In this document: positions 54,603 through 63,024 of the stretch, one piece after another
How the letters are laid out: every line of letters begins with the position of its first letter
How positions within the stretch are numbered: position 1 is the first letter of the stretch
Assembly: GCF_002563675.1 (NCBI RefSeq)
Contig: NZ_PDJC01000001.1
Coordinates: 2,480,001 to 2,544,000, forward strand
Length of the DNA: 64,000 nt
Origin: Propionicimonas paludicola
Lineage (GTDB): Bacteria > Actinomycetota > Actinomycetes > Propionibacteriales > Propionibacteriaceae
Reading direction: 5' to 3'
The notes under the pieces: generated by a model
What the model was told of the DNA's origin: nothing
The model's database searches: none
The model's input: only the letters and a program-made list of their open reading frames with translations
Position numbers and translations under genes: made by a program

Positions 54603-55808
54603 ATGGATCGACGCGAGTTCTTGACTCTGGCTGCGGCCTTGGGTGCGGTGTCCCTGGTGCCCGGCTGCGCGGCCCCGGTGGCCAGCCAGCCGAGCGTCAA
54701 GCCTAGTGGCAGCGGCACGGCCGCGGCCGTCGGCGGCCCACTTCTGGCCGACTTCGCGGCGTCCCTGCTGGCCGGGTTGGCGCCCAAGCCGACGAACCTG
54801 ATCCTCTCGCCGTGGTCGATCGCCATGGCCTTGTCGATGGTGCGCGAAGGCGCGGTCGGCAAGACCGCCGACGAGCTGGACGCTCTGCTGGGCGGCACCG
54901 CCCCTGCCTTGGGTGATGCCTTGCACAGCCAGACCGCCGCCTTCGCCACGGCCAAGGACGTCCAGGTAAACACCGCCAACGCGCTGTGGGGCCAGCAGGA
55001 TCTGGCTTGGCAACCGGCATTCCTGGATCGGCTGACCAAGGGCTACGGCGCCCCGTTGAACCAGGTGGACTTCGGGGCGCATCCCGACGACATCCGCGTA
55101 GACATCAACAAGTGGGTGGTCGACCAGACCAAGGACAAGATCAAGGATCTGCTCAGCCAAGGCAGCCTCACCGCCGACACCCGGTTGGTGCTGGTCAACG
55201 CGATCTACTTCAAGGCTGCCTGGGCCGTGCTCCTCGACAAGCTTGGCGACCGGGAGTTCCACACCGGCGACAAGACGGTCAAGGTTCCGTTCCTTGGCAA
55301 GCTCGGGCAGCGTCCGTGGTTCGAGGATGACACCTGGCGGGGCAGCGTCCAGTCCTGCAAGAACCCCGATTTCGCGCTGGTCGTGGTGTTGCCCAAGCAG
55401 GCGCACTCCACGGTGGCCGTGCCGTCCGGGCTGTTCGGGAAGGTGCTGGCCGCCGCCCCGGCCCAGGTGAAGCTGCGGATGCCGGCCTGGAAGACCGACT
55501 ACAGGACCCAGCTGCGTCCCCTGCTGGAGACCCTCGGCGTGGAGCTGGCCTTCAACCCCGACCTGGCCGACCTCTCGGGCATGACCACCCAGGAGAAGCT
55601 CTTCGTGAGCTTCGTCGTCCATCAAGCGACCATCGACGTCACCTCCGGTGGCATCGAGGCCGCCGCGGCTACGGCCGTCGGAATGGAGCTCACCAGCGGG
55701 GTCACCGATGCCAAGGAGCTGGAGCTGGATCGTCCGTTCAGCTACGCGCTGATGCACGTGCCCAGCCGGACGCCGCTGTTCGTCGGACAGCTGGCCGACC
55801 CCAGCTAG
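54603..55808 (+). CDS. Serpin-family protease inhibitor, predicted exported lipoprotein
   Basis: A 401-residue serpin. The N-terminus DRREFLTLAAALGAVSLVPGC has a twin-Arg start and a lipobox with Cys22. The serpin fold begins at LADFAASLLAGLAPKPTNLILSPWSIAMALSMVREGAVGKTADEL. It includes LVLVNAIYFKAAWAVLL and the hinge GGIEAAAATAVGMEL of an inhibitory serpin; it ends RPFSYALMHVPSRTPLFVGQLADPS. The alanine-rich hinge implies true trapping of serine or cysteine proteases. ATG 54603 follows GGAGG. It is probably monocistronic. Confidence 0.92.
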   Translation: MDRREFLTLAAALGAVSLVPGCAAPVASQPSVKPSGSGTAAAVGGPLLADFAASLLAGLAPKPTNLILSPWSIAMALSMVREGAVGKTADELDALLGGTAPALGDALHSQTAAFATAKDVQVNTANALWGQQDLAWQPAFLDRLTKGYGAPLNQVDFGAHPDDIRVDINKWVVDQTKDKIKDLLSQGSLTADTRLVLVNAIYFKAAWAVLLDKLGDREFHTGDKTVKVPFLGKLGQRPWFEDDTWRGSVQSCKNPDFALVVVLPKQAHSTVAVPSGLFGKVLAAAPAQVKLRMPAWKTDYRTQLRPLLETLGVELAFNPDLADLSGMTTQEKLFVSFVVHQATIDVTSGGIEAAAATAVGMELTSGVTDAKELELDRPFSYALMHVPSRTPLFVGQLADPS

Positions 55809-55913
55809 GCGTTCGGCCCGGACCCACCGGCGAACCGGACCTGCGGGAACCTCCTGCCGAAAAGCGGACTGTCCTCTTTTCGGTGGGGCGTGGCTCACCC
55901 CTACAGTGCAGGC

Positions 55914-57647
55914 ATGGAGTTCGAACTCGTCGCCATCATCGGCGTTCTGCTGGTGGTCGCCGCGTCCACCCTGGCCCCGAAGATCGGAGTGGCCAGCCCC
56001 CTCCTGCTCGTCGCGCTCGGCTTCGGGATCAGCCTGCTGCCCATGGTCGAGCCGATCGTGATCCCGCCAGAGCTGATCCTGGCCGGCATCCTGCCGCCGC
56101 TGCTGTATGCCGCGGCCGTGGACACCCCGGTGATGGAGTTCCGTCGCGATCTGGCCACCATCTCGGTCTTCTCGGTGGTGCTGGTGGCGATCACCGCGGT
56201 GGCCGTCGGCCTGATCGGGGTCGCCCTGGTGCCCGGAATGCCGCTGGGCGTCGGCATCGCGCTGGGTGCGGTGATCAGTCCCACCGACGCGGTGGCCACC
56301 TCGATCGTCCGCCGGGCCGGAGTGTCGAAGCGAATCGTCACGATTCTGCAGGGCGAGAGCATGTTCAACGACGCGTCCGCCCTGGTCCTGCTGCGGGCCG
56401 CGGTGGCGTCGATCGGCATCGGCGTCTCGTTCCTGGACGTGGCCGGCCAGTTCGTCTGGGCCGTGGTCGGCGCACTCCTGATCGGCGGGTTCCTCGGCTG
56501 GCTGAACCTCGTCGTCCGCGGACGGATCCATCAGGTGTCGGCGAATGTGGCGCTCTCCCTGGTGATCCCGTTCGCCGCGTACCTGCCCGCCGAGGCAGTG
56601 GGCGCGTCCGGCCTGGTCGCGGCCGTGGTGGCCGGGCTGGTCACCGGATACGGGACGCCGGCTCGGATGGGCGCCCAGGTGCGGATCGCCGAGCGGTCGG
56701 TGTGGAAGACCATCGAGCTGATCCTGGAGAGCGCGGTCTTCCTCATGGTCGGACTGGAGCTGCCCACCCTGGCCGCCGACACCGGCAACACCGGTCTACG
56801 GCTCCCGGCCCTGTTGGCCCTGCTGCTGGGCACCGTGGTGATGGCACTCCGCACAGGGATGGTGGCCTGGTCGGTGTGGGAGCTGGCCCGGCGCTATCAG
56901 CGGGCCGAGTCCGGCCGCGAGCGGATCAGCCAGATCCAGGCAAAACTCGATGCCGGGAACACCCTGGGAGCCGATTTCCCGAAGACCGGCGGGCCGATCC
57001 GACGCCGGCGTGGACAGTCCCACCCCAAGCCGGCCCGGGATCGGGTCGGCCAATGGCAGCGGATGCTCGACCGGCGCCGGGCCGACCTGGACTACCTTGC
57101 CGCCGAGCGGCTGGGCTGGCCGGAAGGAACCATCCTGGTCTGGGCCGGGATGCGCGGTGCAGTGACCATCGCCGCCGCCCAGACCCTGCCGGCCGACGTG
57201 CCCTACCGATCGCTGGTGATCCTGGTGGCCACCATGGTGGCGGTCGGCACTCTGCTGCTTCAGGGGCTCACCCTGCCGCCGCTCACCAAGCGCCTCGGGC
57301 TGGCCGACAACGGCCCCGCCACCGACCCGGCGCAGTGGGACGCCCTCCAAGCCGAGCTGGACGCCGCCGCGCTCACCGCGCTGGTGAACAGCGGCAACGA
57401 GCAGGCTGCCGCCGTCGTGGAGCGGTTGAAGGCCCGGCTCGACCGGTCCGACGCCGATGCCGAAGACCAGCGGGCCGGGATCGCGGCCCTGTCTGAGCTC
57501 CGGCTGACCGTGATCGAGGCTCAGCGGTCCAAGCTGCTGGATCTGCGCAGCGTCGGTAGCTACCCGTCCGCCATGATGGACGACGCCCTGGCCCAGCTCG
57601 ATGCGGCCCAGATCGGCCTGGAACTGCGCCAGCAGTACCTCGAGTGA
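55914..57647 (+). CDS. CPA1-family Na+/H+ antiporter
   Basis: A 577-residue protein: about twelve membrane segments over the first 440 residues, with GVALVPGMPLGVGIALGAVISPTDAVATSIVRRAGVSKRIVTILQGESMFNDASALVLLRAAVA carrying the conserved ND motif of cation exchangers. A charged cytoplasmic loop (about 325-395) and a long soluble C-terminus follow. It exchanges Na+ or K+ for protons. ATG 55914 is chosen over an upstream in-frame GTG because TACAGT lies 6 bases before it. It ends 17 bases from the convergent argS. Confidence 0.9.
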   Translation: MEFELVAIIGVLLVVAASTLAPKIGVASPLLLVALGFGISLLPMVEPIVIPPELILAGILPPLLYAAAVDTPVMEFRRDLATISVFSVVLVAITAVAVGLIGVALVPGMPLGVGIALGAVISPTDAVATSIVRRAGVSKRIVTILQGESMFNDASALVLLRAAVASIGIGVSFLDVAGQFVWAVVGALLIGGFLGWLNLVVRGRIHQVSANVALSLVIPFAAYLPAEAVGASGLVAAVVAGLVTGYGTPARMGAQVRIAERSVWKTIELILESAVFLMVGLELPTLAADTGNTGLRLPALLALLLGTVVMALRTGMVAWSVWELARRYQRAESGRERISQIQAKLDAGNTLGADFPKTGGPIRRRRGQSHPKPARDRVGQWQRMLDRRRADLDYLAAERLGWPEGTILVWAGMRGAVTIAAAQTLPADVPYRSLVILVATMVAVGTLLLQGLTLPPLTKRLGLADNGPATDPAQWDALQAELDAAALTALVNSGNEQAAAVVERLKARLDRSDADAEDQRAGIAALSELRLTVIEAQRSKLLDLRSVGSYPSAMMDDALAQLDAAQIGLELRQQYLE

Positions 57648-57663
57648 GGTGCCGCCGGCCGGC

Positions 57664-59307
57664 TCACATCCGGTCGGGGGCCTCGATGCCGAGCAGATCC
57701 AAGCCGGTGGCCAGCACCTTCTTGGTGGCCGCGCACAGCGCCAGCCGGGACGAGCGCACCGCACCCTCGCTCTTCAGCACCGGGCACTGCTCGTAGAACA
57801 CGCTCAGGGCGCCGGCCAGCTCGTAGAGGTACCCGCACAGCCGGTGCGGCTGCAGGGTCTCGCCGACCTGGGCGACCACCTCGCCGAAGCGGCTGAGCAG
57901 CAGTGCGACCTGATGCTCGGCGGGCTCGTCCAGCACCGTGACGTTCTCGAAGCCATAGCCCTCAGCCTCGGCCTTGCGCAGGATCTGGTTGGCCCGGGCG
58001 TGCGCGTACTGCAGGTAGGGGCCGGTGTCGCCGGTGGTGGCCACCATCCGCTCGGCGTCGAAGGTGTAGTCCTTCTGCAGGCCGGACGACAGGTCGGCGT
58101 ACTTGATGGCGGCCAGGGCGATCGGCGGGGCCGCCTGCTCCTCGGCCGCGTCCAGCAGCGAGTTCAAGGTGACCGCCGTGCCCTCGCGAGTGGAGAACTT
58201 CTTGCCGTCCGCGCCGAGCACCTGGCCGAAGCCGACGAACTCCGCCGACACGTCATCGGGCAGGTAGCCGGCCAGCCGGGCCACGGCGAAGACCTGCTGG
58301 AAGTGGTACTCCTGCGGCGAGCCGACCACGTAGATCAGTCGGTTCACGCCCAGCGTGCCGACCCGGTGCCGGATGGCAGCCAGGTCGGTGCAGGTGTAGC
58401 CGTAACCGCCGGCCGCATTGCGGATGATGGCCGGCGCCTGGGCGCCCTCAACGAACACCGCCAGCGCACCGTCGTCGATCCGGGCGATGCCACGCTCTTC
58501 GAGATCGGCGGCCACCACCGGCAGGTCGGCGTTGTAGATCGACTCTCCGGCCAGGTCGGCGTCGGTGAGCAGGATGTTCATCCGCCGGTAGGTGGCGTTG
58601 AAGCCGGCCAGCGAGACCTCGATCAGCTGCCGCCAGATCCGGCGGGTCTCGGCGTCGCCGGCCTGCAGCTTGACCACCCGCTCCCGGGCCCGGTCGGCGA
58701 ACTCCTCGGACTCCTTCAGGTGGGTGTTGGCCCGCTGGTACAGCGCCTCGGCACCGGGCAGGTCCAGGCTGGACGCGTCCAGACCCTCGTCGAGGATCTG
58801 CTCGACCAGCATTCCGAACTGCCGGCCCCAGTCACCGATGTGGTTCTGCGGGATCACGGTGTGCCCCTGGGCGCGCAGCACCCGGGTGAAGCAGTCGCCG
58901 ATGATGGTCGAGCGCAGGTGACCGACGTGCATCTGCTTGGCCACGTTCGGCGAGGAGTAGTCGACCACCACCCGCTGCGGGTGCTCGGCCGGGCTGATCC
59001 CGGCCCCCGGCTCGGTCAGCACGGCGGTGGCGACCGACGCCAGCACGTCCGCGCGGATCCGGAGATTGATGAAGCCCGGCCCGGCCACCTCCAGCGGCTC
59101 GCACAGGTCGGCGAGGTCGATCTTGGCCACCAGCTCGGCGGCCACCTCACGCGGCGGACGGCCCTGTTCGTTGGCCAGGCGCAGCGCCACATTGGTCTGG
59201 TAGTGGCCGAACTGGGGACGGGTCGCGGGACGCAACTCCGGATCGACTCCGGCCACGGCCGCAACGCGCTCGCTGAGCAACGAAGGCAGGGACAACATGG
59301 GCGCCAT
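57664..59307 (-). CDS. argS: Arginyl-tRNA synthetase
   Basis: A 547-residue class I synthetase that charges tRNA-Arg. The N-terminal additional domain is followed by VVDYSSPNVAKQMHVGHLRSTIIGDCFTRVL, with the HVGH form of the HIGH motif. IPQNHIGDWGRQFGMLVEQIL and LGADGKKFSTREGTAVTLNSLL (KMSKS-equivalent loop) follow. The C-terminal anticodon-binding domain contains GPYLQYAHARANQILRKAE and YLYELAGALSVFYEQCPV. ATG 59307 or 59298 are both possible. It is a single copy in this window and stands as its own unit. Confidence 0.96.
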   Translation of the reverse strand: MAPMLSLPSLLSERVAAVAGVDPELRPATRPQFGHYQTNVALRLANEQGRPPREVAAELVAKIDLADLCEPLEVAGPGFINLRIRADVLASVATAVLTEPGAGISPAEHPQRVVVDYSSPNVAKQMHVGHLRSTIIGDCFTRVLRAQGHTVIPQNHIGDWGRQFGMLVEQILDEGLDASSLDLPGAEALYQRANTHLKESEEFADRARERVVKLQAGDAETRRIWRQLIEVSLAGFNATYRRMNILLTDADLAGESIYNADLPVVAADLEERGIARIDDGALAVFVEGAQAPAIIRNAAGGYGYTCTDLAAIRHRVGTLGVNRLIYVVGSPQEYHFQQVFAVARLAGYLPDDVSAEFVGFGQVLGADGKKFSTREGTAVTLNSLLDAAEEQAAPPIALAAIKYADLSSGLQKDYTFDAERMVATTGDTGPYLQYAHARANQILRKAEAEGYGFENVTVLDEPAEHQVALLLSRFGEVVAQVGETLQPHRLCGYLYELAGALSVFYEQCPVLKSEGAVRSSRLALCAATKKVLATGLDLLGIEAPDRM

Positions 59308-59455
59308 TTTCGCACGTCCGACCGAACCCGCCCGCCGTGGCCGCATCAGCCACCGCCTTTGCGGCCATCCAACATCCAATTCACCTCGTCAGCTGGCTCT
59401 CGGGATGGTAATTTCAGCTGATCCAGATCGCCAAGCCTCGGCGAGGAGGGGTTTC

Positions 59456-60976
59456 GTGGGGGCTTACCTGCGCCGTGCACTGGCGAACGCGTTCGTCAGT
59501 GTGCTGCTTGCGGTCGCCCTGATGCCGGTGGGCCTACCCACTCAGGCCGCAGCCCTCGACGCCGTCACCGGCGTGTCATCCAGCCAGCGACCCACCATGG
59601 CCGTGGTGTCCTGGCGTCCGGTCGACGGAGCGTCCGGCTATCAGGTGCAGCGAAGCCTGACCAGCGATTTCGGCTCCGCCGAGACCCTGACCTCGGCGAG
59701 TTCGGCCGTCGTGCTGACCGGGCTGTCCCCGGCCACCAGCTACTACGTCCGGGTAGCTGCCGTGTCGGCGGATCAGAACGCCCCCCTCGGCTGGAGCACG
59801 CCGTTCACCTTCACGACGCCGGCCCAGATCTATCCGCTGGGTGCACCGAAGATCACCGTGGGCCTGGCCACCACGACCTCGCTGGAACTGACCTGGACCG
59901 CACCGGCCAGACATCTGCGCTACGAGGTGGGGGTGGGGACCGACCCGATGGCCCTCACCGTCACCCAGACCGCCGAGACCACCCACACCGTGTCCGGGCT
60001 GAAGCCGGAAACCGACTACTACCTGTCGATCAGGGCGCTGTGGCTCAGCGGGGAGGTCGCCAGCGACTGGTCGTCCCCGCAGCTGGTCAGCACCCCCGCC
60101 GATGCCCCACTGCGGGTCGGCAGCTACAACGTCCGCAATGGCACCGACAAGTCCGCACCCGCCTGGTCGAAGCGTCGAGCCGCAGTGGCGAACACCATCG
60201 CCTCTCAGAAGGTCTCTGTGGTCGGCCTCCAGGAGGCCACCTGGCGGCACGTGCCCGGACGCGGAGTCAGCCAGTACGGCGACATCGCCCAGTTGCTCGG
60301 CTCGAGCTGGAAGTCCACCACCTACGTGGGCAATGCCGGCCCGGAGGGCACCCGGATCATCTATGACTCGGCGCAGGTCACGTTGCTCCGGCAGGGCTAT
60401 CAGAAGCTGGCCGGCACCCACGCCAACAAGAACTGGCGCTACGTCACCTGGGCGGAGTTCCGGCAGCTGTCCACCGGCAAGACCTTCTTCTTCGTTGACA
60501 CCCATTTCCTCCAGTGGAAGAACGCCAAGGGCTACAAGAGCCGCAAGTCCTGCGCCCAGCAGCTGGTGAAGATCGTGGCCCGGGAGAACCCGGAGAAGCT
60601 GCCGACGATCATCGTCGGAGACTTCAACTCCCACAAGTTCCGCAAGCCCGACAACGCTCCGCACAAGATCATCACCCGGGCCGGCTACCTCGACCCGCTG
60701 GACAACATTGACGGGTGGCGTGGCGACGGTGCCCGCGGGGTGGCCGAACGCCGCATCAATGAGAACTTCTTCACCATCAACGGCTTCAAGCGGAAGGCCG
60801 AGCGCGCCACCGGCTATTCCACCGGCGTGATGCTCGACCAGATCTATGTGTCACCGATGCGAGTGGCCGAGTGGGAGACCGTGGTCCGGACCGACTCGTC
60901 CGGCCGGTTCGTCGGAGTCATCCCGTCCGACCACAACATGGTCCGGGCGACGGTCTATCTGCCCGATCCGTCCTAG
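59456..60976 (+). CDS. Secreted FN3-FN3-EEP protein (endonuclease/exonuclease/phosphatase fold), copy 1
   Basis: A 506-residue exported protein. Signal peptide YLRRALANAFVSVLLAVALMPVGLPTQAAA. It has two fibronectin type III domains (about 35-120 and 125-215; motifs AVVSWRPVDGASGYQVQRS and ATTTSLELTWTAPARHLRYEVGVG). An EEP domain follows (about 220-505): LRVGSYNVRN, VVGLQEATW with catalytic Glu, FFVDTHFLQW, IIVGDFNSHK with Asp-x-Asn, and VIPSDHNMVRA. It is probably a secreted DNase, RNase or phosphatase. GTG 59456 follows GAGGAGG. It is the first of three such genes in a row. Confidence 0.88.
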   Translation: MGAYLRRALANAFVSVLLAVALMPVGLPTQAAALDAVTGVSSSQRPTMAVVSWRPVDGASGYQVQRSLTSDFGSAETLTSASSAVVLTGLSPATSYYVRVAAVSADQNAPLGWSTPFTFTTPAQIYPLGAPKITVGLATTTSLELTWTAPARHLRYEVGVGTDPMALTVTQTAETTHTVSGLKPETDYYLSIRALWLSGEVASDWSSPQLVSTPADAPLRVGSYNVRNGTDKSAPAWSKRRAAVANTIASQKVSVVGLQEATWRHVPGRGVSQYGDIAQLLGSSWKSTTYVGNAGPEGTRIIYDSAQVTLLRQGYQKLAGTHANKNWRYVTWAEFRQLSTGKTFFFVDTHFLQWKNAKGYKSRKSCAQQLVKIVARENPEKLPTIIVGDFNSHKFRKPDNAPHKIITRAGYLDPLDNIDGWRGDGARGVAERRINENFFTINGFKRKAERATGYSTGVMLDQIYVSPMRVAEWETVVRTDSSGRFVGVIPSDHNMVRATVYLPDPS

Positions 60977-61299
60977 TCACAGGCATCGGCCGGGCCCGCG
61001 AGGGTATCGGTGCCTGATCCCGACCTCCAGCGGACGAGTCCAGCCTCCCCACCGCCGGGCATCGGGCCCAGGAGTGTCGGCACCCGCCCTGAGCGCCGCG
61101 CCACTGACGTCTCCGTGACCGCGCCGGGCACCGCCGTTCGGAGGGGCGGACGCAGCTAGCAAGAGTTCTGCCTCTTGATCCACTAGACGCGCCGAGGCCG
61201 ACTCTTATACTTCAGCGAGCAGTACACCCCCAGACCCACCTGGTCGGCGCCCCCCGCTCGTGTGTACACGCCGGTGAGCGTCGCCCCCAAGGAGGCCTC
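60977..61299. other. Intergenic region with a terminator hairpin and a -10 box
   Basis: CAGGCA (60980-60985) and TGCCTG (61011-61016) with neighbouring CG pairs form a hairpin just after the first FN3-EEP gene, a likely terminator. TATACT (61206-61211) is a good -10 box for the second gene; a matching -35 box is not clear. No gene was seen here. Confidence 0.5.
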
Positions 61300-62871
61300 A
61301 TGCCGTCCCCCCACTCTCGGCTCCGTTCGACGCTCACAGTTCTTGCCTTCGCCGCGGCCCTGGTTCTGCCGCCCGGGCTGAACGCACCGAGCGCCACCGC
61401 CGCCAGCTACTCCACGCCGTCCGGGCTCAAGGCGGTGACCTCGGCTCGCTCGGTGGCCCTCAGCTGGAACCCGGTGAAGGGAGCTCCGGCCTACCGCGTC
61501 CAGTTCTCGACCAAGTCGAACATGAGCGGAGCGAGGACCACCGATGTAGCCACCAACTACATCGAGTGGAACTATCTGGATCCGGACCCCAGCAAGAATC
61601 CGGGCCGGCTCAAGCCGAACACCAAGTACTACTTCAAGGTGCGCGTGGTCACCAAGAGCGACCTGAACAAGTCCGCCACCGGGCTGACGAAGTACTCCAG
61701 TCGGCTGACGGCCAAGACCAAGCCGTCCAGCTCATGGCCCTACCTGGCACCGGTCGCGCTGCGGGCCACGGCGCAGAGCCCCACCTCGGAGTACCTGTCC
61801 TGGAGTTCGCGTGGACCGGGGGTCAGCTACCAGGTCGAGTACGCCACCCAAGCCGACTTCAGCGGGAGCCGCCAGGAGCGCTTCGACTACAGCGGTGGCG
61901 TCCTGGACCAGCTGCGAGCGGGGACCCGCTACTACTTCCGGGTACGCGTGATCACCACGGCCGGAGCGACCAGCAGTGCAACCTCGGCCGCCCAGAGCTT
62001 CACCACGACCACCACCGATGCGGCGCCGTCGGCGGCCTTCAAGATGGCCAGCTACAACATCTGCAGTTGGGCCGGTGGCTGCTTCGCCAATGCGGGTTGG
62101 GACACTCGCCGCGAGCTGATGGCGCGCAGCCTGGCCACCCACGCTCCCGATCTGATCGCCATGCAGGAGGCCAACCGTTCGCCGGACCTGATGGACAGAC
62201 TCAGCCAGCTCAGCGGACGCGACTACCGAGTCGTCTCCTACAGCGACCATGCCGAACTGGGCTACAACGCCGATCGGTTCACCCTCGACCCGGATCGCTG
62301 GGGGGTGCACGCCTTCACCAACGATCAGAGCAAGAACCTGGTCTGGGCGGTGTTCACCGACCAGATCACCGATCGTCAGATCTTCGCCGTGTCGGTGCAC
62401 ATGACCAACAGTGACTCCGGGTCCGCGCAGGCCAACCGGATCGGCCAGGCCAAGGAAGTCGTGGACACCATTGCCGAGAACAACCCCGGCGACCTCCCGG
62501 TGGTGATCGGCGGCGACTTCAACGTCAGCAAGCGCAAGGCGGACCACCCCAAGGTCTACTCGACGATGACCGGTGCCGGCTTCATCGACTCGCTGGGCAA
62601 CCCGTCCGACTCCCGCTACCCGGACCAGGCCGCACTGGCCGCTCATCGCATCGACGTGGACTACGCCAGCGCCAACCAGTACCAGTCCCTGGCGTTGCGC
62701 GCTCAATGGGCCAACGGCTACTGCGTGGACTACCTGTGGCGGGACAGTTCGGTGGCGCTCGACATGGTGCAGACCGTGGTGGATCTGGATACCTCCCGGA
62801 GGTTCACCGGACCGGGTGGACGGGCCCCGTCCGACCACAATCTGATCACCGCGTGGATGCACCTCAACTAG
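61300..62871 (+). CDS. Secreted FN3-FN3-EEP protein, copy 2
   Basis: A 523-residue exported protein. Signal peptide LTVLAFAAALVLPPGLNAPSATAA, two FN3 domains (about 38-140 and 145-245; motifs SVALSWNPVKGAPAYRVQFS and TSEYLSWSSRGPGVSYQVEYA). The EEP domain (about 248-523) has FKMASYNICSWAGGCF, LIAMQEAN, FAVSVHMTNS, VVIGGDFNVSKRK, YCVDYLW and RAPSDHNLITAW. All catalytic positions are kept. It is paralogous to copy 1 but closer to copy 3. AAGGAGG is the ribosome site before ATG 61300. Confidence 0.9.
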   Translation: MPSPHSRLRSTLTVLAFAAALVLPPGLNAPSATAASYSTPSGLKAVTSARSVALSWNPVKGAPAYRVQFSTKSNMSGARTTDVATNYIEWNYLDPDPSKNPGRLKPNTKYYFKVRVVTKSDLNKSATGLTKYSSRLTAKTKPSSSWPYLAPVALRATAQSPTSEYLSWSSRGPGVSYQVEYATQADFSGSRQERFDYSGGVLDQLRAGTRYYFRVRVITTAGATSSATSAAQSFTTTTTDAAPSAAFKMASYNICSWAGGCFANAGWDTRRELMARSLATHAPDLIAMQEANRSPDLMDRLSQLSGRDYRVVSYSDHAELGYNADRFTLDPDRWGVHAFTNDQSKNLVWAVFTDQITDRQIFAVSVHMTNSDSGSAQANRIGQAKEVVDTIAENNPGDLPVVIGGDFNVSKRKADHPKVYSTMTGAGFIDSLGNPSDSRYPDQAALAAHRIDVDYASANQYQSLALRAQWANGYCVDYLWRDSSVALDMVQTVVDLDTSRRFTGPGGRAPSDHNLITAWMHLN

Positions 62872-63024
62872 CCGCCGGCCAGTCTTCAGGAGCCGTCGAG
62901 AGTAAGGACTGATTTCCCAACCAGCCCGTGACTAGCCAAGAGAAGCTGTCGTACGGTCAGTAGGTCCGGCTGGTTCGCGTGCCCCGCGCGCCCAGCAATT
63001 CGACATCGTCGAGGAGGCCACAGC

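Noticed and set aside
53715-56531. 938-codon minus-strand open frame
   Set aside because: It runs antisense through ppgK, the serpin and the antiporter, all with clear family motifs; its Gln/Gly/Asp/His-rich translation is typical of the antisense shadow of a high-GC gene.
61160-61177. CAAGAG/CTCTTG hairpin resembling part of a tRNA
   Set aside because: Only a 6-bp stem; acceptor, D- and T-arms of a tRNA are missing.
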